Assembly: GCA_963665215.2 (NCBI GenBank)
Contig: CAXXWW010000011.1
Span: 1 to 64,000 of the forward strand
Direction: 5' to 3'
Length of the DNA stretch: 64,000 bases
Source: G963665215 sp963665215
Lineage (GTDB): Bacteria > Chloroflexota > Dehalococcoidia > Lucifugimonadales > CAUZJF01
Translations under genes and position numbers: made by a program
Part shown: one piece after another, positions 1-8,987 of the stretch
How the letters are laid out: every line of letters starts with the position of its first letter
Position numbering within the stretch: position 1 is the first letter of the stretch
The notes under the pieces: model-generated
The model's database searches: none
What the model saw: only the letters and a program-made list of their open reading frames with translations
Told to the model about the DNA's origin: nothing

Positions 1-477
1 GTCAACGCCGACCGGGAGTTCGTCGAGCGCAAGGGTGACGGGCGCTTTGTCGCCCGCCCCCTCTTCAACAAGGAGATCGACCTCCTCTACTACGGCGTCC
101 GCCACCCCGACACCGGCGAGCTTCTCGCCGGCCTGTTCCGGGTCCAGGACGACGGGAAGAACCGCTCCGACGGCCGGGAGTACTCCTGGGAGTACGGAAA
201 GGGCGACCAGTTCCCTGAGCTCGACCCTGAGTCGGGCTACCTGCTGCTCATGCTGGTGGAACACCCCGCCGGGACGGACCCCCAGGATTTCCACGGAATC
301 ATCCCCATCCATCAGCCCGGCGGCATCTGGAACAAGATTCTCGGTGCCCTGGACCCCTCGCGTTGGGCCAGGGCCACCGCCCGCTGGATGATCGAGGGGG
401 TCCACGGAACCCTGTGCGGCGTGGTGGAAAAGGCCACGGGGGCCGACGCCGCCAACTGCGGGGCGGGTAGCCCGTGA
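1..477 (+). CDS. C-terminal part of an unrecognised conjugation-cluster protein (cut by window edge)
   Basis: The frame is open from base 1 to a TGA at 475-477, giving 158 residues with no start inside the window. I do not recognise a family. The visible part is hydrophilic and acidic in the middle, then has a Trp-rich stretch near the end (GGIWNKILGALDPSRWARAT) and two cysteines in the last 30 residues. The next gene begins with GTG at 474, overlapping this stop by 4 bases (GTGA), so the two are translationally coupled and this protein is probably a type IV secretion accessory component. Function is inferred only from position. Confidence 0.6.
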   Translation, partial: VNADREFVERKGDGRFVARPLFNKEIDLLYYGVRHPDTGELLAGLFRVQDDGKNRSDGREYSWEYGKGDQFPELDPESGYLLLMLVEHPAGTDPQDFHGIIPIHQPGGIWNKILGALDPSRWARATARWMIEGVHGTLCGVVEKATGADAANCGAGSP

Positions 478-1448
478 GCGACATCATCACCGGCACCCCC
501 GCCGAGTTTACCTACCTGCACCCCTTCGTCCGCGACGCGTGGACGGTGGTGTGGGCCATCGCATCCGGCGCTCTCATCGTCATTCTCGGCTGGATGGGGC
601 TCACCTTCATCGTGGGCGAGCACCTGGGCAGCCGCACGGCGGGCTGGCGGGAGATGATCCCCCGTCTCGTCCTGGGCCTGGTGGCCGCTGCCTCTTCCTT
701 GTGGTGGTGTGCCCTGGTCATCGACGTGGCCGACGCCGTGTCCGGCTTTATCGCCGCATCGTTGCTCGTGGCCCCCGGAGACCTGCTCCGGGCTTCCTTG
801 GCGGTGATGCTCAGCCCCGTGCTCACAGGGAGCGTGGGCCTCATCGTCCTGATGGCCATCCTCTATCTGATCTACGCCTTCTTCGTCCTGTTCGTCATCG
901 TCCAGATGGTGCTCAGGCTGGCCCTCATCGACATCCTGCTGGCCCTGGCCCCCATGGCCCTGGGGCTGTGGATTCTGCCCCATACGTCGGGCTGGGGACG
1001 CCACTGGCTCAGGCTGTTCATGACCACCGTGTTCCAGCAGGCCATCCAGCTCATCGCCCTGGCGATGGCGTTGGCCTTCCTCAACGAGGTGGCGGGCATC
1101 ACTGCCTTCGATGCGGTGCAGGACATCATCTGGAAGCTCCTGCTCTCCATCTCCTTCGTCTACATGGCGACCAAGGTGCCGGGCATGTTGGGCAACACGG
1201 GTACCTTCGACTCCTGGATGTCCACCCTCTACTTCGGCATGGCGCTGCCCAGGACCATGCTCGGCTCCGCCCGGTCCATCGGGCTGATCGGAGGCGCTCT
1301 CGGCGGCCCGGCGGGGATAGGGGTGGCGGCGGCCGCCGCCGGTTTGGGCGCTGGCGCATCGGGGATGAAGTCTGCGGCGGAGATGGCCACCCCATCGGGC
1401 GGTGGGATGGGCGGTGAAGGCGGCTCGCCCAGGAGCGCAAGCGAGTAG
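474..1448 (+). CDS. VirB6/TrbL-like inner-membrane type IV secretion protein
   Basis: This 324-residue polytopic membrane protein has about six hydrophobic segments between residues 25 and 235, then a Gly/Ala-rich, Ser-rich tail. VirB6/TrbL proteins form the inner-membrane channel of conjugative type IV secretion systems and typically show this architecture (several helices, then a low-complexity tail). The GTG start overlaps the previous stop by 4 bases. Position upstream of pilin-like, PrgI-like and VirB4 genes supports the call. Sequence motifs are weak in this family, so the assignment rests on topology plus gene order. Confidence 0.75.
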   Translation: MSDIITGTPAEFTYLHPFVRDAWTVVWAIASGALIVILGWMGLTFIVGEHLGSRTAGWREMIPRLVLGLVAAASSLWWCALVIDVADAVSGFIAASLLVAPGDLLRASLAVMLSPVLTGSVGLIVLMAILYLIYAFFVLFVIVQMVLRLALIDILLALAPMALGLWILPHTSGWGRHWLRLFMTTVFQQAIQLIALAMALAFLNEVAGITAFDAVQDIIWKLLLSISFVYMATKVPGMLGNTGTFDSWMSTLYFGMALPRTMLGSARSIGLIGGALGGPAGIGVAAAAAGLGAGASGMKSAAEMATPSGGGMGGEGGSPRSASE

Positions 1449-1520
1449 CCCCAACCAATCAATGCGGCTAACGGCGTGAGGAGTCCTCGCGCCAGAAAAC
1501 AAACCGAAAGGAGAAGCGAG

Positions 1521-1556
1521 ATGTGCAAGGAAGCGACCCACGAAAGTCAGACCTGA
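1521..1556 (+). other. Tiny ORF (MCKEATHESQT) with a good ribosome binding site
   Basis: An AAAGGAG motif at about 1507-1513 precedes ATG at 1521, which opens only 11 codons before TGA. It lies in the 170-base gap between the VirB6-like gene and the first pilin-like gene. It could be a leader peptide for coupling, the remains of a longer gene, or chance. Nothing else shows that it is made. Confidence 0.25.
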
Positions 1557-1618
1557 ACGACAGACAACCCACCGCAGAAGGATCGGTTCCTTCGGCGAGC
1601 ACAGAGGAGGAAAACCAA

Positions 1619-1900
1619 TTGGAGAACCTTACGCAAACCATAAGCAACCTCGTCGGCATTTTGATGGGGCTGGTTGGCGCTGTCGGTGCGGGGTTCTTTG
1701 TCTACGACGCCTACCAGTACCTCACCGCAGGCGGAGCGCCCCACCAGATGGAGCGGGGTAAGAGCGCCATGATGACCGCCATCGCAGGCATCGTCCTGGC
1801 CCTGGTCGCCTACGGCATCGTCGAGCTGGTGATGAACGCCGTCGTGGACCCGGTGATCGACCCCACGCTGCCCGAACCCACACCCGATAGCAGTTCATAG
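1619..1900 (+). CDS. Small two-helix pilin-like (VirB2/TrbC-type) protein
   Basis: A protein of 93 residues with two hydrophobic helices (about residues 10-30 and 52-72) separated by a short charged loop, the usual shape of VirB2/TrbC subunits. I chose the TTG at 1619 because AGGAGG lies at 1605-1610 with 8 bases of spacing; an in-frame reading from further upstream (1523) has no comparable site and adds a hydrophilic, atypical N-terminus. No cleavable signal is obvious. It is followed 10 bases later by the PrgI-like gene. A second protein of the same type lies downstream at 3590. Confidence 0.6.
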   Translation: MENLTQTISNLVGILMGLVGAVGAGFFVYDAYQYLTAGGAPHQMERGKSAMMTAIAGIVLALVAYGIVELVMNAVVDPVIDPTLPEPTPDSSS

Positions 1901-1910
1901 GAGGAAAAGC

Positions 1911-3608
1911 ATGAGAGCACACGAAGTACCAACCCACTTGCAGGCCGAGGACAAGGTGCTGCTGGGGTTCACCTTTCCCCAGATCGTGGCGATGATCGCG
2001 GTATGCGCCATCTCCTACGGCGCATACACCATCCTCCCCTTCGGAACTTCCGAGGTGCGGATGGGTCTGGCCATCGTCCTTGGTCTGGTGGGGATCGCCG
2101 TCACGGTCGGCAAGGTCGGGGGGAGACGGCTGCCGTTGGTGGCCGCCGACCTGCTCCGCTACGGGCTGGGACCTCGGCGCTACGCCGGGACTCCAGCCCA
2201 GCTGGTACGCAGCGAACCCCCACCGCCCATAGAGACCCCACCCGGCCCGCTCAGCCTGATGGTCAAGCGGGCGAAACGCGGCCTTCGCAGGCAGCGCAGA
2301 AACAAGAACAAGGACCGCTGCAACGGTCGGAGGCCCTTCCGTCCCCACGGTTGGTTCGGCAAGCGACGCAACGGTAAGGATTCGAAGCGCGACACCACCC
2401 AGAAGATCACCATCCGGGAGACCGGGCGGCGGAAGAGCTGGCGGACGGCCTTGGCCGTAACCGCATTGCTGGTGCTGACAGCGGCCATCCCCCAGGTGGC
2501 CCTGGCCGACGGCCACTGGTGGGACGAGATCGACTACAAGCCCTCGGAGCCGGTCTCCGGACGGAGGCTCTTCGTCGAGGGGCTGGAGGTATCCGGCGAC
2601 CGGGCCGAGGTGACCCTGCGGGCCGCCACCGGCCTGAGCCTTCGGGTCAGGGCCTACGGCGGCTGGCGGGGACGGCAGCTCCGCTTCTGGGGCGCGGCCA
2701 ACCTGGACGAGGGGGAGGCCATCGTTTACGACCTGCCCCTCTCGGGCGAAAACCCGTCCTTCACCTTCTCCTGGGAGGACTCCCTGGGACAGGCGGGGGC
2801 GGTGACTCTCAAGGGCGAGCAGATACCGTACCCGCTGCCTTCGATGGCGGGGGAGCTCTGCGACCTCCGGGTCGCCTCCCTGGGCTGGACGCCGGAAACC
2901 ATCAAGGGCGTCGTCGCCTCGGACTGCGTGTCCTCCGTCGAAGAGGAGATAGACCTCCAGACGGCGGCCGGACACGAGAGCATCACGGAGAGGGCGGTGA
3001 TGGACGCGTCGGTGACCGCAATCACGGGGAGCGTCTCCGTTAGCGCAGGCGGATCAGACGCCAGCGCAACCTTCGTCCCCAACGGCGACACCCCATTCAG
3101 CCTCCCCGTCGCCACGGGGCAGGCCGTTCACAGCCTAACCATCGAGGCCGACCTGACGGCCAGCCTCCGGGTTGCCAGGCCGCCCCTGGTCCAGCTCACC
3201 CACCACCCGGAGCGTACCGAGCAGATCGTCCGAACAGTGAGCGTGGCGCGTCCCGGGGCCAGCGACAGCGTCAGCGAGACGGTGACGTTGACCTGCGCAG
3301 ACGGAACGACCACGCGGCACACCATCTCCGCCTACCTGTCCGTCCCGTCCAAGACCGTCGACAAGGACGTGATCCTCACCATCGTCCACCCGGAGCACAT
3401 CAGGGCCGAGGTGGTGGACCGCAACCCCCTGAGCAGGAGCAGGAGCGACTCTTCGGAGATTGCCCTGAGCATCGGCTCCGACGCTCCCTTCGAGACTCTG
3501 GAGCTTCCTGAGCCGGAGCCAGAGCCGGAACCGGCCGAGCAGACGCCCCTCACAGATGAGGAGACAAAGAGCATCTTGGACCGGCTGGGATGGCTGTGGC
3601 CGTGGTAA
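1911..3608 (+). CDS. PrgI-like conjugation protein fused to a secreted/extracytoplasmic domain
   Basis: The start has an excellent site (AGGAGG at 1901-1906). Residues 1-100 look like PrgI family proteins: a short N-terminal stretch (EVPTHLQAEDKVLLGFTF) then two helices at about 19-42 and 48-66. Residues 110-175 are extremely basic. A second signal-peptide-like segment follows: basic residues, a hydrophobic core near 180-195, and an ALA-DG junction near 197. The remaining ~365 residues are beta-rich and acidic, ending in a Pro/Glu repeat. PrgI proteins are normally ~120 residues, so this appears to be a fusion or an unresolved pair of genes. It sits between two pilin-like genes. Confidence 0.7.
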   Translation: MRAHEVPTHLQAEDKVLLGFTFPQIVAMIAVCAISYGAYTILPFGTSEVRMGLAIVLGLVGIAVTVGKVGGRRLPLVAADLLRYGLGPRRYAGTPAQLVRSEPPPPIETPPGPLSLMVKRAKRGLRRQRRNKNKDRCNGRRPFRPHGWFGKRRNGKDSKRDTTQKITIRETGRRKSWRTALAVTALLVLTAAIPQVALADGHWWDEIDYKPSEPVSGRRLFVEGLEVSGDRAEVTLRAATGLSLRVRAYGGWRGRQLRFWGAANLDEGEAIVYDLPLSGENPSFTFSWEDSLGQAGAVTLKGEQIPYPLPSMAGELCDLRVASLGWTPETIKGVVASDCVSSVEEEIDLQTAAGHESITERAVMDASVTAITGSVSVSAGGSDASATFVPNGDTPFSLPVATGQAVHSLTIEADLTASLRVARPPLVQLTHHPERTEQIVRTVSVARPGASDSVSETVTLTCADGTTTRHTISAYLSVPSKTVDKDVILTIVHPEHIRAEVVDRNPLSRSRSDSSEIALSIGSDAPFETLELPEPEPEPEPAEQTPLTDEETKSILDRLGWLWPW

Positions 3609-3919
3609 AGCGACTCACCACCATCCTGCTGCTCACCGGGGTCGCCCTCCCATCGTTGGGGGCGGCCCCGGACGACCAGCACGTCGCCATGCTTGGGACC
3701 TTCAACGACGTGCTGACGGCGATGGTCTACGCCGCCTCCGGCCTGGCCTTCTTCTCCATCGTCTGGGCGAGCTTCGTGCTCATGGCCGAGGGGAGCGAGG
3801 AGCGCAGCGCGGGAAGTGCGAAGAAGGCGGTCTTCGGCGCGGTCACCGGCCTGGTGCTGGTGCTTTCGGCCAAGGGGATAGCCCTGGCCCTGCTGGGCGG
3901 CATCGTCCCCATCCCATAG
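3590..3919 (+). CDS. TrbC/VirB2-like pilin subunit with signal peptide
   Basis: This 109-residue protein has a basic N-terminus, a hydrophobic segment ending near PSLGAA (probable signal peptide, residues 1-25), and two further helices at about 45-65 and 82-105. That is the standard layout of a TrbC/VirB2 pilin precursor. The ATG at 3590 overlaps the end of the PrgI-like gene by 19 bases, so translation is probably coupled. It is followed by the VirB4 gene, as is common in Gram-positive-like and Chloroflexota conjugation modules. Confidence 0.65.
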   Translation: MAVAVVKRLTTILLLTGVALPSLGAAPDDQHVAMLGTFNDVLTAMVYAASGLAFFSIVWASFVLMAEGSEERSAGSAKKAVFGAVTGLVLVLSAKGIALALLGGIVPIP

Positions 3920-3934
3920 AGAAGGAGAACTCAT

Positions 3935-4366
3935 TTGAGAACGTCATTTGAACGAATAGGACGCATAGCCACAGGCATGGCGCGGAGGGTCAAGAAAGGA
4001 GCTTCCAGGGTGAGGCTCAGTCCTGGTCTCGCCAGGCGGGGATGGACGGCGCTGCGAGAGAGACGGCGGGCCATACGCGGAGTCCTCCGCAGGCCGCGCC
4101 CCCAGGCTGTCAAGACGGCAGCAGTCGCCACACCAAAGCCGCCTCCGCCGCTGCCCCACTTCTTCATGCTCTCCCACCTGGCCGACGACGGTCCCGTCCG
4201 CCTGGACCGGGTGAAGGTCGGGGTGTGCGAGGTGCTGGGACTGGAGTTCGACGAGCCCAAGCTGGGGGCCTTCGCCGGGGCGCTCAATGCGGCGGACTTT
4301 CAGGTGCAGCTGCTGGTGCGCCAGCACCCGCCGGGCCTGGCCCGACTCAGGGCCGACCTTGCGTAG
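3935..4366 (+). CDS. N-terminal piece of VirB4, ended by an in-frame TAG
   Basis: TTG at 3935 follows GAAGGAG (3921-3927) with 7 bases of spacing. The 143 residues contain a basic Arg-rich leader (1-70) and then a region with the look of a VirB4 N-terminal domain. The TAG at 4364-4366 is in the same frame as the large VirB4 reading frame beginning at 4427, and the 60 bases between them have no other stop. The sense sequence flows across the stop without a change in character, so this and the next entry were one gene of about 780 codons. A single base change to TAG is the simplest explanation. Confidence 0.7.
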   Translation: MRTSFERIGRIATGMARRVKKGASRVRLSPGLARRGWTALRERRRAIRGVLRRPRPQAVKTAAVATPKPPPPLPHFFMLSHLADDGPVRLDRVKVGVCEVLGLEFDEPKLGAFAGALNAADFQVQLLVRQHPPGLARLRADLA

Positions 4367-4426
4367 GCCCAACCGAAGGAGCTGCCCCAGCAGGCGAAGG
4401 ACGCGGCCGACTCCCTACAGCGGCTC

Positions 4427-6274
4427 TTGACCGAGCTTGAGACCCGCGACGGCATCCTGGACCGCCGCTTCTACGCCGCCTGCGACTACGGACGGGCCGA
4501 TGAGCTGCGGTCGCTCCTGGCCAAGGCGGGCCTCTCGGTGCATCCCCTCACCGGGCGCACGCTCAGGATGTTTCTTTTGGCCTCGACCCTGGGCGGCTCG
4601 CCAAAGGAGATGGACGAAGTGACCCAGGTCGATGTGGAGGTCAACCGGCGCGACATCCGCATAGGCGGCCATCTGACCCGCTCCCTCCACCTGGGCAAAT
4701 GGCCGAGAACTTTAGCTCCCGGATTTTTACAAAGCCTCATGGCTGCGGGCATCCCCATGGACCTCTCCATACATCTCGCGTCTATCCCCGCAGAGCAGGC
4801 GTCGCGGACATTGGAGTGGCAGAAGGTGAAGTTCGAGTCGGCCCAGTCCTTATCCCTGCGCCGGGGCCGCACCATGTCCCCCGAGGCAGAGATCGCCCTG
4901 GAGGACGTGAACCGTCTCAGGGACGAGGTGCAGCGGGGTCGTGAGCGCCTCTTCCACTCCTCCCTGTCGGTCACTCTCCATGCGCCCCACGAGAAGTCCC
5001 TCAAGGAGATGACCCAGCGGGCAAGAGCCCATTTCGCCGCCACCTTGGGCAAGCTCGACTTGCTCACCTACAGGCAGCGGGAGGGGCTGCTGTCCACGCT
5101 GCCCCTGGCGCTGAACTCCGTGGCCGAGTGGCGCACCCTGGACACGTCCAGTGTGGCCCGGCTCTTTCCCTTCTCGCCCCCCGACCTGGACACCCGCTCG
5201 GGCACCCTAATGGGCATCGACCTGCGGGCCTGCTCGCCCGTGGTCTACGACGCCTGGGACGGCAGCCATCTCAACGCCAACACAGCGGTGCTGGCCAGAT
5301 CCGGCAGCGGCAAGTCCTTCGCCACCAAGCTGGGTGTGCTCCGGGGCCTGACCCGTGGCGTCACCGCCTACATCATCGACCCCGAGGGCGAGTACGCGGA
5401 CATGGCCCGCGCCGCCGGAGGAAGGGTCATCTCGCCGGGAATCGAAGGCCAGGGAATGAACCCCTTCGTCATCGACAAAGGAGATGCTGAGGAGTTGCTT
5501 CAGCGCATCGGGAGTCTCCGACGCCTCATCGAGGTGATGGTGGGGGAGAAGCTGGGCGCCGAGCGCAGGGCCTCCCTGGACCACGCCCTGGCCTCCTACT
5601 ACGCCCAGCCCAGAAAGCGCACCGGGTTCAAGGACTTCTACGCCTTTCTGGAGCGCGAAGGAGATGGCGACCTCTCACGGCTACTCCGCCCCTTCGCCAC
5701 GGGAAGCCTGCGTCACCTCCTCACCGATGAGGGAGACGATCTCCTATCCAGCGAAGCCTCGGTCACCGTCTTCAACCTTCGCCTGCTGGAGCCGGAGCTT
5801 CGTCCCGCCGCTGCGATGGTCTGCACCGAGACGGTGTGGGCTGCCGCAGCCCAGGACCCCAAGCCTCGTCTGCTGGTGGTGGACGAGGTCTGGAGCATCA
5901 TGCAGCACCCAGAGGGCGCCGCCTTCATGATCTCCATGGCCAAACGAGCGAGGAAGCACCGCCTCGGCCTCCAGTTCATCACCCAGGACGTCCAGGACCT
6001 CCTCTCCGAAGACCCGTCCCAGATCATTACCGGACATAGCGGGCGTGCCTTATTGCAGAACACCGCATTCAAGCTGCTGCTTCAGCAGGACGCCGCTGCC
6101 ATATCCACCGTGGGAGACGCCTTCGACCTGCCCCAGGAGCTCCAGCGTTGGCTGCTCTCCTGCCCCAGGGGTGACGGGCTGCTCCTTGCACGGGGAGGAC
6201 GATTCCCCATCCGCATCGAGGCGACCCCGGAGGAGACCGAGGTCATTGAGTGGCGGCCCGGGCTCCACAGATAG
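4427..6274 (+). CDS. virB4: VirB4-type conjugation ATPase (main part)
   Basis: VirB4 energises assembly of the conjugative channel at the inner membrane. The 615-residue product has a Walker A motif (ARSGSGKS) near residue 295, a Walker B motif (RLLVVDEVW) near residue 485, and downstream RARKHRLGLQFITQDVQD, which is typical of this family. It lacks the ~160 N-terminal residues encoded upstream of the TAG at 4364-4366. The TTG at 4427 has no good ribosome binding site, so expression would need readthrough or reinitiation. The gene may be inactive unless the N-terminus is dispensable. Confidence 0.85.
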   Translation: MTELETRDGILDRRFYAACDYGRADELRSLLAKAGLSVHPLTGRTLRMFLLASTLGGSPKEMDEVTQVDVEVNRRDIRIGGHLTRSLHLGKWPRTLAPGFLQSLMAAGIPMDLSIHLASIPAEQASRTLEWQKVKFESAQSLSLRRGRTMSPEAEIALEDVNRLRDEVQRGRERLFHSSLSVTLHAPHEKSLKEMTQRARAHFAATLGKLDLLTYRQREGLLSTLPLALNSVAEWRTLDTSSVARLFPFSPPDLDTRSGTLMGIDLRACSPVVYDAWDGSHLNANTAVLARSGSGKSFATKLGVLRGLTRGVTAYIIDPEGEYADMARAAGGRVISPGIEGQGMNPFVIDKGDAEELLQRIGSLRRLIEVMVGEKLGAERRASLDHALASYYAQPRKRTGFKDFYAFLEREGDGDLSRLLRPFATGSLRHLLTDEGDDLLSSEASVTVFNLRLLEPELRPAAAMVCTETVWAAAAQDPKPRLLVVDEVWSIMQHPEGAAFMISMAKRARKHRLGLQFITQDVQDLLSEDPSQIITGHSGRALLQNTAFKLLLQQDAAAISTVGDAFDLPQELQRWLLSCPRGDGLLLARGGRFPIRIEATPEETEVIEWRPGLHR

Positions 6275-6314
6275 CCACCGACACACAGACGGAAAGAAAG
6301 GAAGGCATACACCC

Positions 6315-8987
6315 ATGAAACTGAACCCGATTCACTGGCTGTTCGATACCGACCGGCGCAAGAAAGAGCCGGTACTGCTGGCGGTGACGCCGCCCCGCAC
6401 GGGAGAGCGCACCCTGCTTGGCATCGAGAACCTGCTCAACTCCCTGGCCGTACCCGAGCCCTTCTCCCTGGAGCTCTCGGGGGACGGCGACGGCGTAACG
6501 CTCCTTGCCCGCTGCCGCGACGACGAGGTGGTGCGCCAGCAACTCTCGGCCCACTACCCCCAGGCCCGTATCCAGGAGGTCTCCGAGGATGAGGACCCCC
6601 TGCATCTGGGCGAGGGCGAGGAGGCGTGGGGGATGACCCTGGCCGCCGACGGCCCCGAGTACGTCCCCCTGCGCACCTTCCGGGACGACGACCTGCTGGA
6701 CCCCGGCTCGGACCCCCTCCTAGCCCTGTTGGGCGCGCTCTCGGCCCTCAGAGATGGTGAGCGCATCGTGGCTCGGCTGCTGCTGCGCTCCCTGGGTCCC
6801 GACTGGTCGGCGGCCCACCAGGAGAAGGCCCACAAGCGCCTCGACCTGGAGCGGCGCGACCCCTCCTACACCTACACCACCAAGCCCCTCCAGACCGACG
6901 GCGTGACCATGGCCATCCTCGGCCTGGGCGCTCTGGCGGCGCTGAGGGGCTATCTGTGGATACAGGACGGCGAGACCTGGAAGGCGGTCCTGATGGGCGC
7001 GGGCGTCGCCCTTGGAACCATCGTTGCGGGCTGGGCCTGGTGGCGGTGGAAGAAGGCCCGCTCCCGCGTGCATGACCCCCTCCTCATCAAGGGGAAGGTG
7101 TCCCGCATCGCCTTCGACGCCCAGCTTCAGGTCACCGCCATCCTGCCCCAGGGCAAGCCGGACGAGCGGCGGGAACGCGCCAGGGAGCTTCTGGCGCCAG
7201 TGGCCGTCGCCTACCGTCACTACGACAACCCCGCAGGAGCCCGTTTCAAGGCGAGCAGGGTCCGGCCCGTCCTGCCCAACGCCTCCCTGCACCCCGCAGG
7301 GCCTGGGCTCTTCGGAGGCCGCAGCATCCTGGGAGTAAGGGAGGTAGCGGCGCTATGGCATCCACCGGGAGAGCGGGACGAGACGCCCCTGGTGGAGCGT
7401 TCCGGAGCGCGAGTCCTGCCGCCCTCGGCGCGGGGGGTCAGGGGCGGAGCCCTGGTGGGAGACGCCACGGCGGGAACACGAAGGCCCATCCATTTCCCCG
7501 ACGACCTGCTGCGCCGACACCACCTCTACGTCGCAAGGACCCGCATGGGCAAGTCCACCCTCATGCACCACGTGGTCGCCCACAAGCTGCGGGAGAAGGC
7601 GGCGGGCAGGGACACAGACGCCATCGTCGTCATAGACCCCCACGCCGACCTGGTGAGCGGGTTGCTGGAACAGGTCCCGCTCTCCCTGGCCGACGACCTG
7701 CGCCTCATCGACCTGGCCGACAACTCGCAGGCCCCCGGCATCAACCTGCTCGACACCCGCATATTCCCAGACAGGGACCGCACCGCCGACTCGGTGGTGC
7801 GCGTCGCCAAGGGCCTTTGGGAGCAGTGGGGGCCTCGGATGCAGTCGATCCTGGAGCAGACGGTCAAGACGCTCCACGAGGCCAACGAGAAGATGGACGC
7901 CGAGGAGCAGTACACCATCCTGGACGGTCTGAAGCTCCTCTCCGACGGCAAGTTTCGCAGCGCCGTACAGAAAAAGGTGACCGACCCCTACATCCTGGAG
8001 TGGTGGGCCAGAGACTTCGGCAAGTGGCACCACCAGTACAAGGCCGATGCGTTGGCCCCCGTCCAGACGCGCCTCTCCTACTACGCATCCTCCAAGAAGG
8101 CGCGGGCCATCCTCGGCCAGTCCCGCTCAACCATCGACATGCGCCAGGTGATCCTGGACGGCGGCGTGTTGCTGGTCTCCACCTCTCAGGGGACGGCGGG
8201 CCGCGACGTGGCGGCCCTGGTGGGCGCCAGCCTCTTGAACCTCGTCGACTCCGTGATACGGGAGCAGGGCGGGATCTCTCTGGAGCGGCGCAGGGGCGTC
8301 CTGGTGGTGGTGGACGAGATGCAGTCGATGCCTGGCGTCGATTACGAGTCGATGCTCAGCGAGCTGGGGAAGTTCGGCGCGTCATTCATCTTGGCAACCC
8401 AGAGCCTCGCGAAGCTCTCTGACCTCTCCCGCACCATGCAGGACACGCTCCTCGCCAACATCGGGTGCCTGGCCGTGTTCCAGGTGGCCGGGGCCGACGC
8501 CCGAACGCTGGTGTGGGAGCTAGGGAAGGACCGGGTGTCCGAGGACGACATCACCTCGCTGCCGGTGCATCAGTGCTACGTCCGCGCCACCGTGGGCACG
8601 GAGCGGATGCCCGCCTTCTCAATGATGGTTCACAAGCCCGAGCCCGGCAATCCCTACACCGCCGCACTCATCCGCGCGTCCACCTCGGCCTACACCCTGC
8701 CGGTCCGGGACCTGGCCGAGGGCGACGCCGAGGCTCAGAAGCTGGCAGATCGGTTCCGGCAGGAGATGGCCGCCCTCAAAGACGACGAGGACCCATCGGA
8801 AACGGAAGACGCTGGGGAAACGGAGGCGGCCGAGGACACAGAGAAGCGAAGCGCCGCTCCCCAGGATCAGGAGAGGCGCAAGCCGAGGACGAAGCATCGC
8901 AAGGCGGGCCAGGAGAACCAACAGGTTAGCCAGGGAGACGACCAGGCTGCCGAGGAGGACGCGCCCGGCGAGGAGCGTGACGAATGA
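6315..8987 (+). CDS. TraD/VirD4-like coupling ATPase
   Basis: I use ATG at 6315 (GAAAGGAAGG upstream); the open frame extends to 6045 but that part overlaps VirB4. The 890 residues include two hydrophobic helices near 195-240, a Walker A motif (ARTRMGKST) near 415, a Walker B motif (VLVVVDEMQSMPG) near 665, and LATQS downstream. The C-terminal 90 residues are highly charged (Glu/Lys-rich). Proteins of this kind bring DNA to the conjugative channel. The stop overlaps the next start by 4 bases (ATGA). Confidence 0.8.
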   Translation: MKLNPIHWLFDTDRRKKEPVLLAVTPPRTGERTLLGIENLLNSLAVPEPFSLELSGDGDGVTLLARCRDDEVVRQQLSAHYPQARIQEVSEDEDPLHLGEGEEAWGMTLAADGPEYVPLRTFRDDDLLDPGSDPLLALLGALSALRDGERIVARLLLRSLGPDWSAAHQEKAHKRLDLERRDPSYTYTTKPLQTDGVTMAILGLGALAALRGYLWIQDGETWKAVLMGAGVALGTIVAGWAWWRWKKARSRVHDPLLIKGKVSRIAFDAQLQVTAILPQGKPDERRERARELLAPVAVAYRHYDNPAGARFKASRVRPVLPNASLHPAGPGLFGGRSILGVREVAALWHPPGERDETPLVERSGARVLPPSARGVRGGALVGDATAGTRRPIHFPDDLLRRHHLYVARTRMGKSTLMHHVVAHKLREKAAGRDTDAIVVIDPHADLVSGLLEQVPLSLADDLRLIDLADNSQAPGINLLDTRIFPDRDRTADSVVRVAKGLWEQWGPRMQSILEQTVKTLHEANEKMDAEEQYTILDGLKLLSDGKFRSAVQKKVTDPYILEWWARDFGKWHHQYKADALAPVQTRLSYYASSKKARAILGQSRSTIDMRQVILDGGVLLVSTSQGTAGRDVAALVGASLLNLVDSVIREQGGISLERRRGVLVVVDEMQSMPGVDYESMLSELGKFGASFILATQSLAKLSDLSRTMQDTLLANIGCLAVFQVAGADARTLVWELGKDRVSEDDITSLPVHQCYVRATVGTERMPAFSMMVHKPEPGNPYTAALIRASTSAYTLPVRDLAEGDAEAQKLADRFRQEMAALKDDEDPSETEDAGETEAAEDTEKRSAAPQDQERRKPRTKHRKAGQENQQVSQGDDQAAEEDAPGEERDE

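Noticed and set aside
4364..4366. Stop codon reassignment (TAG as sense)
   Set aside because: Several genes in the window end properly at TAG (for example at 1446, 3917 and 6272), so TAG is a normal stop.
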